Positions 28,586 to 37,482 of a stretch of 64,000 bases of DNA are shown one piece after another. The position numbers and the translations under genes are program-made. Below the pieces are notes generated by a model, which was not told the DNA's origin, ran no database searches, and was given only the letters and a program-made list of their open reading frames with translations. Source of the stretch: an uncultured Pseudomonadota bacterium (lineage in GTDB: Bacteria; Pseudomonadota; Gammaproteobacteria; Methylococcales; Methylomonadaceae); contig CAIQDI010000013.1 in the NCBI GenBank assembly GCA_903870545.1, forward strand, positions 55,701 to 119,700. Reading direction: 5' to 3'. Position 1 is the stretch's first letter. The number at the start of each line of letters is the position of its first letter.

Positions 28586-28762
28586 TTCAAATTGGATAGT
28601 TCAATTACAATCCGTATAGAATCACCACAACAGAAAACTTAAAAATAGTATCAGTTTGAATACCTTAACAGGTGGCAACAGACACAATTTATTGAAATGC
28701 GATTTTGGTAATGATGCCATTGTCGACGGCAACTTTTTTATATTGGCAAAGAGGATTGAAAA

Positions 28763-29878
28763 ATGCAGATCACGATGAAATTACGAATTTTTTTAATAGC
28801 TGTTTTTTTTCTAACTCATGTTGCTGCATTCGCATCTGCGGCAGAGAACACCGCACCTTCCAATGTACCAGCAAAAAAATTAACTATTGGCATAAAACAA
28901 ATCGCTCCATTTGTCATTAAAAGTCCCGAGGGTACTTTTAGCGGAATTAGTATTGATTTGTGGCGCGAACTGGCCATAGATATGAATTTGAATTATGAAT
29001 TTGTGGAATATGATTTAAATGGCTTAATTAACGCTCTTTCTGATGGCACTGTTGATATTGGAATTGCGGCATTATCAGTCACGCCGGAAAGAGAAGAAAA
29101 GTTTGATTTTTCTCAGCCTTATTATCACACTGGACTAGGTATTGCTGTATCAACCGATAGTTCGTACAGTAGCTCTACATTTTTAACCAGTCTATTATCT
29201 TGGGATGTGGCAAAGACTATTTTATATTTAGCCTTAATGCTTCTTTCCGTTGGCTTCTTGGTTTGGGTATTTGAACGCTCTAAAAACCCAAATCATTTTG
29301 GTGGCGGAGTTGTTAAAGGCGTAGCAAGTGGCTTTTGGTGGTCGGCAGTTTCTATGACAACTATTGGCTACGGCGATAAATATCCCATTACTCTTGGCGG
29401 ACGATTAGTCGCACTTTTTTGGATGTTCACCGCAATCTTAATGATATCGACGTTTACGGCTACGATGTCGTCTTCCATCACGGTCAATAAGTTACAATCG
29501 GCAATAAATAGCCCCGACGATTTAGCAAAAATAAAAGTTGGAACCGTGAAAAACTCTACTAGTGAAAAGTATTTAAACAAAAATAATAGAAACTATGAGG
29601 GTTATAAAACCGCTTCAGAAAGCCTAGAAGCATTATCTCAAAAGAAAGTGGGTGCCGTTGTGTACGACATTGCTACCTTGCAATATCTTGTCAATACGGA
29701 ATTTAACGGTGTCCTTCGTGTGCTTCCTGTTACCTTTGAAAAACAAAATTATGCTATCGCTCTACCATTAAACAGTCCTATGCGAAAACAAATTAACCAT
29801 GCGTTACTTAACAAACTTTCTCAGCCAAATTGGCAAAGTATCCTTTATCGTTATTTAGGCGATGCAGAAAAAATGTAA
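28763..29878 (+). CDS. prokaryotic ionotropic-glutamate-receptor-type potassium channel
   Basis: The 371-residue protein has a signal peptide and a periplasmic amino-acid-binding domain split in two parts (about residues 35-135 and 250-365). The first membrane helix is at about 155-175, followed by a pore loop with the potassium filter TTIGYGD near residue 206 and a second helix at 215-240. This S1-M1-P-M2-S2 plan is that of GluR0. KKLTIGIKQIAPFVI and DIGIAALSVTPEREEKFDFSQPYY are typical binding-protein motifs. It is likely a ligand-gated potassium channel. An AGAGGA ribosome site supports the start at 28763. Confidence 0.85.
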   Translation: MQITMKLRIFLIAVFFLTHVAAFASAAENTAPSNVPAKKLTIGIKQIAPFVIKSPEGTFSGISIDLWRELAIDMNLNYEFVEYDLNGLINALSDGTVDIGIAALSVTPEREEKFDFSQPYYHTGLGIAVSTDSSYSSSTFLTSLLSWDVAKTILYLALMLLSVGFLVWVFERSKNPNHFGGGVVKGVASGFWWSAVSMTTIGYGDKYPITLGGRLVALFWMFTAILMISTFTATMSSSITVNKLQSAINSPDDLAKIKVGTVKNSTSEKYLNKNNRNYEGYKTASESLEALSQKKVGAVVYDIATLQYLVNTEFNGVLRVLPVTFEKQNYAIALPLNSPMRKQINHALLNKLSQPNWQSILYRYLGDAEKM

Positions 29879-29885
29879 TCGTAAA

Positions 29886-29918
29886 TTTCCGCTGCACAGG
29901 TACGCTGTGTGGCGGAAA
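29886..29918 (+). terminator. hairpin after the channel gene
   Basis: Arms TTTCCGCTGCACAG and CTGTGTGGCGGAAA with mostly perfect pairing lie 8 bp after the stop. No T-run follows on the plus strand, so factor-independent termination is uncertain. Confidence 0.5.
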
Positions 29919-30046
29919 AATCCATGGCAATAAATCAACGCATTGAACAAAAACACCCGCAATGACGACGAAGAAATTCGAATAATTCAATTATTATTCT
30001 ATAATCATGTTTTATCTAATAAATGTTAAACCACGAGTATCGAATT

Positions 30047-32563
30047 ATGTCAGCAGTAATGGAAGAAAAAAAGTTTCGAGGTTTACGCGAAGTCGCATTA
30101 TTAAGCGTCATTGCCGGGGCATTATTTTTTTTGATTTCACTTTTGACCTTCAATAACGACGATGCGGGTTGGACGCACAGCGGTTCCGTGCAAACGATTT
30201 CAAATGCGGGCGGTGTATTTGGCGCGTGGCTCGCTGATTTCATGCTTAGTTTTTTTGGATTATGTGCGTACACTTTTCCATTTATTATTGTTTGGCAAGG
30301 TTATCTGAATTACAGTCAAAAGCGATTGGAGCAGTCACGCACACTCATGACGCTGCATTGGCTTGGTGCCATTGTCACGATTATTTCTGCCGATGCGTTG
30401 TTTAATTTTTATTTGTTACACACAGGCATTGAATTACCGCGTAATACGGGCGGTATTTTAGGACAAGAAGTCGGTACCAGTTTAGCCATCGCATTTGGTA
30501 ATTCCGGCGCAACGCTTTTTTTATTAGTGATATTATTTGCCGGTTTACGTTTGGTCACCGAAATTTCATTATTAGCGGTTCTCGATTTTATCGGTAAACA
30601 CTGTTTTGATTTAAGTCGTTCGCTTTATCAGGGCGTTATCGAAGTGTTGCACAAACACGCACCACAACCCGCATTGCAATTAGTCAGCGACGCTGAAAAA
30701 CCTTTTGCCCGTAAAAAAATTCCCACCAAAATAAAATCCGCGCCCGTTGCAGAAATTGACGACACGGATGTGGAATTTGACGAATTATCTAACGAAATTG
30801 AAGCCGAAGACGAGCTAGTGGCTGAAAAAAAAACAGTAAAAAAACCCAAAACGAAATCTGCGCCAGAGCAATTAGACATAGTCGAAAAATCTGTCAAACC
30901 CGTTAAAACACCGTTAAGTAAAAAATTCGATAAAATGGTCGAAACCGTCAAGCATGTCAAAGACGAAGTTTTTGAAAAAGCTGAAAAAGTCGCCGAAAAA
31001 GTGACAGAACAAAAAGTCGTTAAAAAACCAGCTGAAAAAAAACTTAAAGCCAGTCAATATCCCCAAAAAAATAAATTGCCTACGTTAGATTTACTCGACG
31101 AAATCGACACGCAAGTAGTCGGTTATTCAACGGAAGATTTAGAAAATATGTCGCGACTGGTTGAAGATATTTTGGCGGATTTCAATGTTACCGTCACGGT
31201 AGTAGGTTTTCATCCTGGTCCTGTGATTACACGTTTTGAATTACAACTAGCGGCGGGTGTGAAAGTCAGTCGAATTAGTAGTTTATCAAAAGATTTGGCG
31301 CGTTCTTTGTCGGTCACGAGCGTGCGAATTGTCGAAATTATTCCAGGTAAACCGGTCGTCGGTTTGGAAATTCCAAATCAAAAACGCGAAATGGTGACGT
31401 TACGCGAATTGTTTAAATCGGTCGCGTTTGAAAAATCGAAATCGATGCTGACGTTAGCGATGGGCAAAGATATTGCGGGCATTCCGATTTGCGCGGACTT
31501 AGGCAAAATGCCGCACGCGCTGGTGGCTGGCACCACCGGTTCGGGTAAATCGGTTGCGATTAACACCATGATTTTGAGTTTGCTTTATAAAGCCACGCCG
31601 GAACAAGTACGCCTCATTATGATTGACCCGAAAATGTTGGAATTGTCGGTTTACGAAGGCATTCCGCATTTGCTCACACCTGTTGTGACCGATATGAAAG
31701 AAGCTAGTAATGCGCTGCGCTGGGCGGTTGGCGAAATGGAACGCCGTTATAAATTGATGTCCAAAATGGGTGTACGAAATTTAGCGGGTTTTAATCAAGT
31801 GATTGAAGATGCGGCAGAACGCGGTGAAACCATTCGCGATCCTCTGTTTCAAATGATAAATCCGCTCGAAGACGACGAGGATTTTCCAACGCTTTCGACA
31901 TTGCCAAGTATCGTCATTGTGATTGACGAATTGGCAGACATGATGATGATTGTCGGTAAAAAAGTCGAAGAATTGATTGCTAGATTAGCGCAAAAAGCAC
32001 GGGCGGCAGGCATTCATTTAATTTTGGCAACGCAACGTCCGTCGGTCGATGTGTTGACGGGTTTGATTAAAGCGAACGTGCCGACACGGATTTCGTTTCA
32101 AGTTTCATCGCGGATTGATTCGCGGACGATTTTGGATCAAGGTGGCGCGGAAACGTTGTTGGGAAATGGCGATATGTTATTTTTGCCTTCTGGAACCAGC
32201 ATTCCGATTCGAGCGCATGGCGCGTTTGTAGATGATCATGAAGTGCATCGCGTGGTGGAATTTTTAAAGCAAACAGGGCCGAGCAATTATTTGAAAGAAA
32301 TTCTCCAAGAAAGTGCAGATTCGAGCGATCATTTTGGCGGTGGCAATACTTACGGCGGCGGTTCAGACTCCGATCCGCTTTATGATGAAGCGGTGCGTTT
32401 TGTAACGGAATCGCGCAAAGCCTCCATTTCAAGTGTGCAACGTCGTTTCAAAGTGGGTTACAACCGTGCCGCGTCGATGATTGAAGAGATGGAAAATTCT
32501 GGCGTAGTAAGTGCCGCAGAAAATAATGGCACGCGCGTAGTTTTGGCTCCGCCAGCCGGTTAA
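30047..32563 (+). CDS. ftsK: DNA translocase FtsK
   Basis: The protein is 838 residues. Four or so N-terminal membrane helices (residues about 15-190) are followed by a Lys/Glu-rich linker (230-345), then the motor domain with Walker [11 protein letters not shown] near 500 and Walker [12 protein letters not shown] near 620. A C-terminal winged-helix gamma domain (about 770-838; [20 protein letters not shown]) reads chromosome-orienting KOPS sites. FtsK pumps DNA at the septum and activates XerCD at dif. The ATG at 30047 starts the [10 protein letters not shown] end; an ATG at 30023 would add eight residues. Confidence 0.95.
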   Translation: MSAVMEEKKFRGLREVALLSVIAGALFFLISLLTFNNDDAGWTHSGSVQTISNAGGVFGAWLADFMLSFFGLCAYTFPFIIVWQGYLNYSQKRLEQSRTLMTLHWLGAIVTIISADALFNFYLLHTGIELPRNTGGILGQEVGTSLAIAFGNSGATLFLLVILFAGLRLVTEISLLAVLDFIGKHCFDLSRSLYQGVIEVLHKHAPQPALQLVSDAEKPFARKKIPTKIKSAPVAEIDDTDVEFDELSNEIEAEDELVAEKKTVKKPKTKSAPEQLDIVEKSVKPVKTPLSKKFDKMVETVKHVKDEVFEKAEKVAEKVTEQKVVKKPAEKKLKASQYPQKNKLPTLDLLDEIDTQVVGYSTEDLENMSRLVEDILADFNVTVTVVGFHPGPVITRFELQLAAGVKVSRISSLSKDLARSLSVTSVRIVEIIPGKPVVGLEIPNQKREMVTLRELFKSVAFEKSKSMLTLAMGKDIAGIPICADLGKMPHALVAGTTGSGKSVAINTMILSLLYKATPEQVRLIMIDPKMLELSVYEGIPHLLTPVVTDMKEASNALRWAVGEMERRYKLMSKMGVRNLAGFNQVIEDAAERGETIRDPLFQMINPLEDDEDFPTLSTLPSIVIVIDELADMMMIVGKKVEELIARLAQKARAAGIHLILATQRPSVDVLTGLIKANVPTRISFQVSSRIDSRTILDQGGAETLLGNGDMLFLPSGTSIPIRAHGAFVDDHEVHRVVEFLKQTGPSNYLKEILQESADSSDHFGGGNTYGGGSDSDPLYDEAVRFVTESRKASISSVQRRFKVGYNRAASMIEEMENSGVVSAAENNGTRVVLAPPAG

Positions 32564-32583
32564 TTATTAAAAAACTTACAAAC

Positions 32584-32629
32584 AAAAAAGCCGCTGTGGC
32601 GAATTAAAATTTGTGACAGTGGCTTTTTT
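32584..32629 (+). terminator. intrinsic terminator after ftsK
   Basis: Arms AAAAAAGCCGCTGT and ACAGTGGCTTTTTT (one G-T pair) enclose a loop of about 18 bases and carry a T-run, 20 bp after the ftsK stop. Confidence 0.8.
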
Positions 32630-32654
32630 GAAATTCAAAATGACAAACACACAA

Positions 32655-32690
32655 TAAAAAACGCGACTTTTCAGGGTCGCGTTTTTTTAT
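32655..32690. terminator. hairpin at the 3' end of the antitoxin gene
   Basis: Arms ATAAAAAACGCGAC and GTCGCGTTTTTTTAT form a long stem that overlaps the antitoxin stop codon. The same core hairpin (AACGCGAC / GTCGCGTT type) recurs on the other side of the gene at 32908. Confidence 0.75.
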
Positions 32691-32863
32691 TGTTCAGCAA
32701 GGGCGGCATCAATCAAAAAATCTAATTTTCCCGAGTTTGAATCGACTTCAATTTTTTTATCCCAACGCGATTGTTCAAATTCGTGAAACCACGCACAAAA
32801 TTTAGAAAATGAATCCTCGTCTAATGCGCTAACGTGTTGTTCTAATAATGCAACTTCAATCAT
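32687..32863 (-). CDS. orphan antitoxin-like small protein
   Basis: From the ATG at 32863, which has a perfect GGGGAGG ribosome site, the frame encodes 58 residues. The protein has the pattern LEQHVSALDEDSFSKFCAWFHEFEQSRWDKKIEVDSNSGKLDFLIDAALAE. This Trp-Asp-x-x-Ile-Glu and Gly-Lys-Leu-Asp pattern is common in small antitoxins paired with RelE/ParE-type toxins. No toxin gene lies next to it, so it is a solitary antitoxin or the remains of a module. Confidence 0.65.
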   Translation of the reverse strand: MIEVALLEQHVSALDEDSFSKFCAWFHEFEQSRWDKKIEVDSNSGKLDFLIDAALAEQ

Positions 32864-32907
32864 AAAAACCTCCCCTTGTTTGTGTCCCACCATTATCAAG
32901 CAAAAAC

Positions 32908-32940
32908 AAAAAAACGCGACTTTTTAGAATCGCGTTTTTT
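32908..32940. terminator. second near-identical hairpin flanking the antitoxin gene
   Basis: Arms AAAAAACGCGA and TCGCGTTTTTT resemble the hairpin at 32655. It lies between the antitoxin gene and the Gln-rich gene, whose minus-strand transcript ends here. Confidence 0.7.
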
Positions 32941-32990
32941 GCGTCCTTCTGAAACAAAACAATTAAAATCGTTTGAATCGCATAGCGCAG

Positions 32991-33224
32991 TTAATACCGA
33001 CTACGCTGTTGCTGCGAATCCATGTCACGCCGCTGCTGATCTATTTGCTGCTGCTGACGATCCTGACGATCACTTTGCATTCTTTGCTCAAACTGAGCCT
33101 GCTGCTGCCGATTCTGCTGTTCATACTGTTGCATTCGATTCCGTTGATCTTCCAAAAACTGATCAGCATTCGCTGAGAATGCCATCGTCAGCATGGTTGA
33201 TGCCATAAAAATTACTTTTTTCAT
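32991..33224 (-). CDS. small secreted Gln-rich protein
   Basis: The 77-residue protein has a signal peptide (KKVIFMASTMLTMAFSANA) followed by a Gln/Arg/Asp-rich mature part with many QQQ runs, likely one charged helix. Function unknown. Its 5' end (33185-33224) lies inside the left copy of the 0.8-kb direct repeat; the matching stretch at the right copy retains only this tip and has lost the ATG, because CAT on the plus strand is changed to TAT. Confidence 0.6.
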   Translation of the reverse strand: MKKVIFMASTMLTMAFSANADQFLEDQRNRMQQYEQQNRQQQAQFEQRMQSDRQDRQQQQIDQQRRDMDSQQQRSRY

Positions 33225-33998
33225 AAACTTTACCTAATTTAAAATTGAGCTTGAATTCTAAGTTTTTGTCTAAACTGCTACAATCAACAAACAGTGGTTA
33301 CATACCCCCTTTTAGTGTGGATTTATGAAAATACATGAAAAAATACGTTCAATGCGCGAGTCCAAAAATTTGTCACAAGAAGAAATGGCGGAGAAACTCA
33401 ATATGTCAGTAAATGGTTATTCCAAAATCGAACGTGGCGAAACAAATTCTCATATTCCAAAATTAGAACAAATTGCAAAAGTGTTTGATGTTCACCTATT
33501 TGAATTGATGGCTAACGATAGAAACGTTTATTTGATTAGTGATAACGGAAACAACTGGTGTAACGTCATTGGTTCATCCGCCGAAATCGCGTTTGAAATC
33601 CAAAAACTTCAAATGACGGTTAGCCATAAAGATGAAGTGATTGATTTTCAAAAAAGAGAAATTGGGCGTTTGGAAGAAATTATTGAATTGATGAAAACGG
33701 CACACGCGAATTAAGTTTGTTCAATTATTAAAATTCGCGGGCAATACCGCCTACAATATCCGCTTTATTCCAAATTTACCCTCACTTAATCACACCATGA
33801 CAGAAACCACTTCAACACCCGCCACCGTCGCCGAATTATCGGATTTTTCGAGTTTCAATTTGCATTCTGCATTACAGGAAGCCTTAAACAAAAATGGCTT
33901 TCAGAAACCCACGCCCGTTCAACAACGTACGATTCCAGCGAGTTTGACGCGCCAAAATTTGCTCGTCAGTGCAAAAAAAGGCAGCGGCAAAACCTTGG
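33185..33998. repeat. left copy of a direct repeat flanking the pmo island
   Basis: These 814 bp match 41153-41792 in the same orientation with roughly a tenth of the bases changed over the stretches compared by eye. The repeat starts inside the 5' end of the Gln-rich gene, covers the XRE gene and ends at the Walker A codons of the truncated helicase (AAAACCTTGG), where homology stops abruptly. Between the copies lie about 7.15 kb with the multicopper oxidase, cupredoxin, pmoCAB, lipoprotein, CopC-like and TlpA-like genes. Confidence 0.9.
33325..33714 (+). CDS. XRE-family transcriptional regulator
   Basis: The 129-residue protein has an N-terminal helix-turn-helix of the XRE/Cro type (residues about 4-60: IRSMRESKNLSQEEMAEKLNMS and YSKIERGET). 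A short middle part is followed by a C-terminal coiled coil (VIDFQKREIGRLEEIIELM) for dimerisation. It is the intact copy; a second copy at 41294 is broken by a 179-bp deletion. It lies upstream of the truncated helicase and the multicopper oxidase. Whether it controls the pmo island is unknown. Confidence 0.87.
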   Translation: MKIHEKIRSMRESKNLSQEEMAEKLNMSVNGYSKIERGETNSHIPKLEQIAKVFDVHLFELMANDRNVYLISDNGNNWCNVIGSSAEIAFEIQKLQMTVSHKDEVIDFQKREIGRLEEIIELMKTAHAN

Positions 33999-34009
33999 AC
34001 ATCGAGTAA
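33797..34009 (+). pseudogene. 5' fragment of a DEAD-box RNA helicase gene
   Basis: The 70-codon frame is nearly identical in sequence to the first 66 codons of the intact helicase at 41591 and includes the Q motif (KPTPVQQRTIPASL) and motif I. In this copy motif I reads AKKGSGKT instead of AKTGSGKT. Right after it the homology ends and four foreign codons lead to a stop. It is the left-junction remnant of the event that placed the pmo island here. Confidence 0.92.
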
Positions 34010-34094
34010 TACCTATAACTTTCGGTTCAATGTACCACTTGAATTTGCCGTGTACAATCGCGCCCATTATGAAAAATTAAAATTTGCTGAGGCT

Positions 34095-35765
34095 ATGTTA
34101 AAAAAATATTTTTTTTTGTGTTTGTTAGTCATTATTGCTGCATTAGCTGTTGTAATTACGCAATGGTTGCCCGTTATTGAAAAACACGCGCGTGAAAAAC
34201 CACCTGCTACTGTTTTCAGTAATGCCGATAATGCGAATGTCGAAAAACCCTGCACGAATGATCACGTTGAGTGGCGCGATGCACAAACGATTGAGGGTGT
34301 TGAAATCGCCGCCGCACCAGCTTGTGAACCAGATAATCCTTACACCATTGCGACGGCGGTTAAAGGGACAAATAATGTCTCGATGATGACGTTGATGGAA
34401 AGTCATTTAGCGCAAGATGCGGTGGTTATGGGTAAAGATTTGGATGGTGACGGAGACCCCGATGAAATTCATATTAAATTAGAAGTCGTTGAGTTAAACG
34501 GTTTTAGTCCGGACGGCGATTATTTGATGAACACTTATAATATCGCGCCAGGTTTACAACCGTCATTGTGGGTTTTTGCGCCGAAAATGCAGGGCATGGC
34601 GGTCAAGAATTTTAACTCTCGCGTCGCCCATCCGTTATTGCGTGCGCCATCGCCCGTGATTCGTGTCGAACAAGGCGATAAAGTTTTTATCACGCTAGAA
34701 AATACGCATTATTTACCCCATACGATACATTTGCACGGTGTCGATCATCCGTGGCTGACGGCTGCGGGTCATGATAACGATGGCATGGAAGAACACGCTG
34801 TTTTCCCTGGCAAACAACACACTTATGAAATTCAACCACGTCATGCTGGCACGATGCTTTATCACTGTCACGTTCAAACGGCTCAACATTTTATGATGGG
34901 TTTGAATGGCATGATTATCGTGGAAGAAAATGCGCCGAATAATTGGGTGCAAACCTTTAATATTGGAGCTGGAAAGGTGCGTCATTCGGCTGTCAATGTT
35001 AAAAAAAATTACGACCAAGAATACGACTTGCATTATCAGTCGCTCGATAAACAATTAACCAAAATTCCGCAAGAGGCTAACGACCCGCGTTTAATTAGTC
35101 AGCGCATGAGTCGTGATTACAATATGACGACTTCAACGGAAAATTATTTTTTACTCAATGGGCATTCATTCCCCTATACGTTGCGGGATGCCATGATTAT
35201 TGCGGGTGAAAATGAGCGCATTAAGTTGCACATCGCAAATTTGCAGCGTTCGCCAATTGCGGTACATTTTCACGGTCACAAAGCCACGATTATGGCTTAT
35301 GACGGCGTAGATGTACCGTTAGGTTTGCAACTGACGCGAGATGTTTTTGATATTTCACCAGCCCAGCGGTTAGATTTATCACTCACCACCAAAAATGATG
35401 GACTACACAGTTATGGTGCGGGTTTGTGGATGTTTCATGACCACGTCCCAACGGGAACAACAACTGATGGCATGGAGCCTGGTGGCAATATGGCAATTTT
35501 GGCGTACAAAAATCTGCTTGATGAACAAGGAATGCCCAAAATGCACGACGAGTTATTTAACGATGTTTTCAACAAAGAATACTATGCAAAACAACGTCCT
35601 ATTTGGGCAAATGGTGATTTTGCGAATTTCTTTGGTGATGCGGGAAAAGTGATTCCAAATTACACCGAATGGATGGTGTTTTGTACGGTGATTGGATTGT
35701 TAATTGGCGCATTTATTTTGACACTACACATTTATTTACAAAATAAAAATCATGAAAAAGACTAA
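34095..35765 (+). CDS. membrane-anchored multicopper oxidase
   Basis: From ATG 34095 (GAGG upstream) the protein has 556 residues; the frame opens earlier at 33969 but that part crosses the repeat junction. It has an N-terminal anchor helix and a C-terminal helix (WMVFCTVIGLLIGAFI). Copper motifs in order are HTIHLHGVDHPW, YHCHVQTAQHFMMG (type 1 Cys with its His and Met plus type 3 His), VHFHGHK and MFHDH. This points to a two-domain laccase-type oxidase with the type 1 site in the first domain. A DLDGDGDPDE calcium-like loop lies near residue 116. Placed just upstream of pmoCAB, it may oxidise Cu(I) in the periplasm. That role is inference. Confidence 0.85.
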   Translation: MLKKYFFLCLLVIIAALAVVITQWLPVIEKHAREKPPATVFSNADNANVEKPCTNDHVEWRDAQTIEGVEIAAAPACEPDNPYTIATAVKGTNNVSMMTLMESHLAQDAVVMGKDLDGDGDPDEIHIKLEVVELNGFSPDGDYLMNTYNIAPGLQPSLWVFAPKMQGMAVKNFNSRVAHPLLRAPSPVIRVEQGDKVFITLENTHYLPHTIHLHGVDHPWLTAAGHDNDGMEEHAVFPGKQHTYEIQPRHAGTMLYHCHVQTAQHFMMGLNGMIIVEENAPNNWVQTFNIGAGKVRHSAVNVKKNYDQEYDLHYQSLDKQLTKIPQEANDPRLISQRMSRDYNMTTSTENYFLLNGHSFPYTLRDAMIIAGENERIKLHIANLQRSPIAVHFHGHKATIMAYDGVDVPLGLQLTRDVFDISPAQRLDLSLTTKNDGLHSYGAGLWMFHDHVPTGTTTDGMEPGGNMAILAYKNLLDEQGMPKMHDELFNDVFNKEYYAKQRPIWANGDFANFFGDAGKVIPNYTEWMVFCTVIGLLIGAFILTLHIYLQNKNHEKD

Positions 35766-36396
35766 ATTTTTACTCGCATTAATATTTTTTATTTCACCAG
35801 TCAGTTTGGCGAGTATGCAAATGGATGAAAAAGGTATGGTGATGAATGCTAATTCGGATAATTTACCGAAAGATTGTCCGCAAATTTCTGAAACTGTAGA
35901 TTTAACGGTTCACGCTGGACACAAATATGCCGCCAAATTTAACGGTAAAATGTTTGCATTTGATCAACAAGAATGGAATGTAAAGCCATGCGCGAAAATT
36001 AACATTACCTTTATTAACGACGACCAAATTCGCCATCAATTTATGATTCACGGCTTGCCTGGGTATTTGTATCCTGATGGAATGCTGCATTTAGAACTTT
36101 ATGGCGAGGGTGAGTTAAAAGCGAGTTTGATTCTGCCAAGTCAAAAAAAGACATATTTGGTGCATTGTGAGCTGGCACAACATGCAGAAAAAGGAATGAA
36201 AGCTCAATTAAAAGTGGGTGGAGGCGATGGTAATTTGCCTAGTATTCCCGCAATCAGTGCGCCAATAAAAACCGACAATTATTCGTTCGATTGGACTGTA
36301 TTAAAGTGGGGCAGTATTATGATTTTATTGACGGTTACGCTAGTGATAGTGAGTGGTCGCTGGATATTATTACATTATTTTTGGTTGCGTGAATGA
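35752..36396 (+). CDS. cupredoxin-domain protein with C-terminal membrane anchor
   Basis: The 214-residue protein has a signal peptide and one cupredoxin domain: RHQFMIHG gives the first His, and VHCELAQHAEKGM gives Cys, His and Met of a type 1 copper site. A membrane helix lies at about residues 185-210. It overlaps the multicopper oxidase gene by 14 bp, so the two are translated together and may pass electrons or copper. The promoter of pmoC lies directly downstream, so this pair is probably a separate transcript from pmoCAB. Confidence 0.82.
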   Translation: MKKTKFLLALIFFISPVSLASMQMDEKGMVMNANSDNLPKDCPQISETVDLTVHAGHKYAAKFNGKMFAFDQQEWNVKPCAKINITFINDDQIRHQFMIHGLPGYLYPDGMLHLELYGEGELKASLILPSQKKTYLVHCELAQHAEKGMKAQLKVGGGDGNLPSIPAISAPIKTDNYSFDWTVLKWGSIMILLTVTLVIVSGRWILLHYFWLRE

Positions 36397-36469
36397 TTGA
36401 AATTTTGAGGTTAAATTTAACAACTAAAAAGATTGTGTGTCATTTAGAAAATTATTTAGAGCATTGCTG

Positions 36470-36497
36470 TTGACAACAAAAAATGAACTGGTAGACT
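36470..36497 (+). promoter_or_regulatory. likely sigma-70 promoter of pmoCAB
   Basis: A perfect -35 hexamer TTGACA (36470-36475) is followed after 16 bases by TAGACT (36492-36497), a four-of-six match to the -10 consensus. This leaves a leader of about 115 nt before the pmoC start at 36618, which has an AGGAGG ribosome site. A sigma-70-type pmoC promoter is what has been reported for related methanotrophs. Confidence 0.65.
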
Positions 36498-36617
36498 TGC
36501 GTTCGACAGATGGAGTTGCGACATTTTGACGCAGTCATTAGGCTAAAAATGCGGGAAAAGGATGTGAAAAACACGACTCCCGAAAAATCGGGGATTTAGT
36601 AATTTTAGGAGGTAGAA

Positions 36618-37370
36618 ATGGCAGCTACAACTGAATCAGTGAAAGCTGATGCTGCAGAAGCACCGCTTTTAAACAAAAAAAATATGTTCGCAGGCGCAGC
36701 ACTTTATATTGTGTTCTATGGCTGGGTTCGTTGGTATGAAGGGGTTTACGGCTGGTCAGCTGGTCTAGATTCATTTGCACCTGAATTTGAAACATACTGG
36801 ATGAACTTCCTCTACATTGAAATGGTTGCTGAAATTGTGACCGCCTCTGTATTGTGGGGCTATATTTGGAAATCTCGTGATCGCAAAGTGATGTCTATCA
36901 CACCGCGTGAAGAGTTAAGAAGACATTTCACACATTGGATCTGGTTAGTAATGTACGCAATCGCTATCTATTACGGTGCGTCTTACTTTACAGAACAAGA
37001 TGGTACATGGCACCAAACAATCGTTCGTGATACCGACTTTACACCAAGTCATATTATCGAATTTTACTTAGCATACCCTATTTACATCATCACTGGCGTA
37101 AGTGCTTTATTGTATGCAAAAACAAGATTGCCAGCTTACCAACAAGGTCTTCCTTTGATGTATTTGGTAGCGGTAATTGGACCTTTCATGATTTTGCCAA
37201 ATGTTGGCTTAAACGAATGGGGTCACACCTTCTGGTTTATGGAAGAATTGTTTGTTGCACCTTTGCACTACGGTTTCGTATTCTTCGGCTGGGCATCTTT
37301 GGGTGTGTTGGGCGTTGTGAACATCGAAGTTGCTGCAATTTCAAAACTTTTGAAAAAAGACTTAGCTTAA
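36618..37370 (+). CDS. pmoC: particulate methane monooxygenase subunit C
   Basis: The 250-residue membrane protein has about six helices. The metal-site residues known from structures as Asp156, His160 and His173 in Methylococcus are all present: DGTWH gives Asp128 and His132, and FTPSH gives His145. Other PmoC signatures are YGWVRWYEGVYGWSAGLDSF and LNEWGHTFWFMEELF. With PmoA and PmoB it forms the copper enzyme that turns methane into methanol. Gene order C-A-B separates it from pxmABC. Codon use (many ACT, GCT, AAC, TAC) differs from neighbours, as expected of a very highly expressed gene. Confidence 0.97.
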   Translation: MAATTESVKADAAEAPLLNKKNMFAGAALYIVFYGWVRWYEGVYGWSAGLDSFAPEFETYWMNFLYIEMVAEIVTASVLWGYIWKSRDRKVMSITPREELRRHFTHWIWLVMYAIAIYYGASYFTEQDGTWHQTIVRDTDFTPSHIIEFYLAYPIYIITGVSALLYAKTRLPAYQQGLPLMYLVAVIGPFMILPNVGLNEWGHTFWFMEELFVAPLHYGFVFFGWASLGVLGVVNIEVAAISKLLKKDLA

Positions 37371-37402
37371 TTTTAAGTCTCGGTTGTAATTACTATCTCC
37401 CG

Positions 37403-37428
37403 CTGCCTTATCACTTTAGGTAAGGCAG
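37403..37428 (+). other. hairpin in the pmoC-pmoA gap
   Basis: CTGCCTTA and TAAGGCAG form an 8-bp stem with a 10-base loop in the 112-bp gap. There is no T-run, so it is more likely an RNA processing or stability element than a terminator. It would let PmoC and PmoA levels differ. Confidence 0.5.
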
Positions 37429-37482
37429 TAAGAGGCAGACTGTAATAATAAAAATAATTTAAATCCTTTAGGAGGTAAGCTA

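Noticed and set aside
32655..32940. The two hairpins as a miniature inverted-repeat transposon
   Set aside because: They are separated by a gene, each is a complete hairpin with T/A runs like a terminator, and no target duplication was seen.
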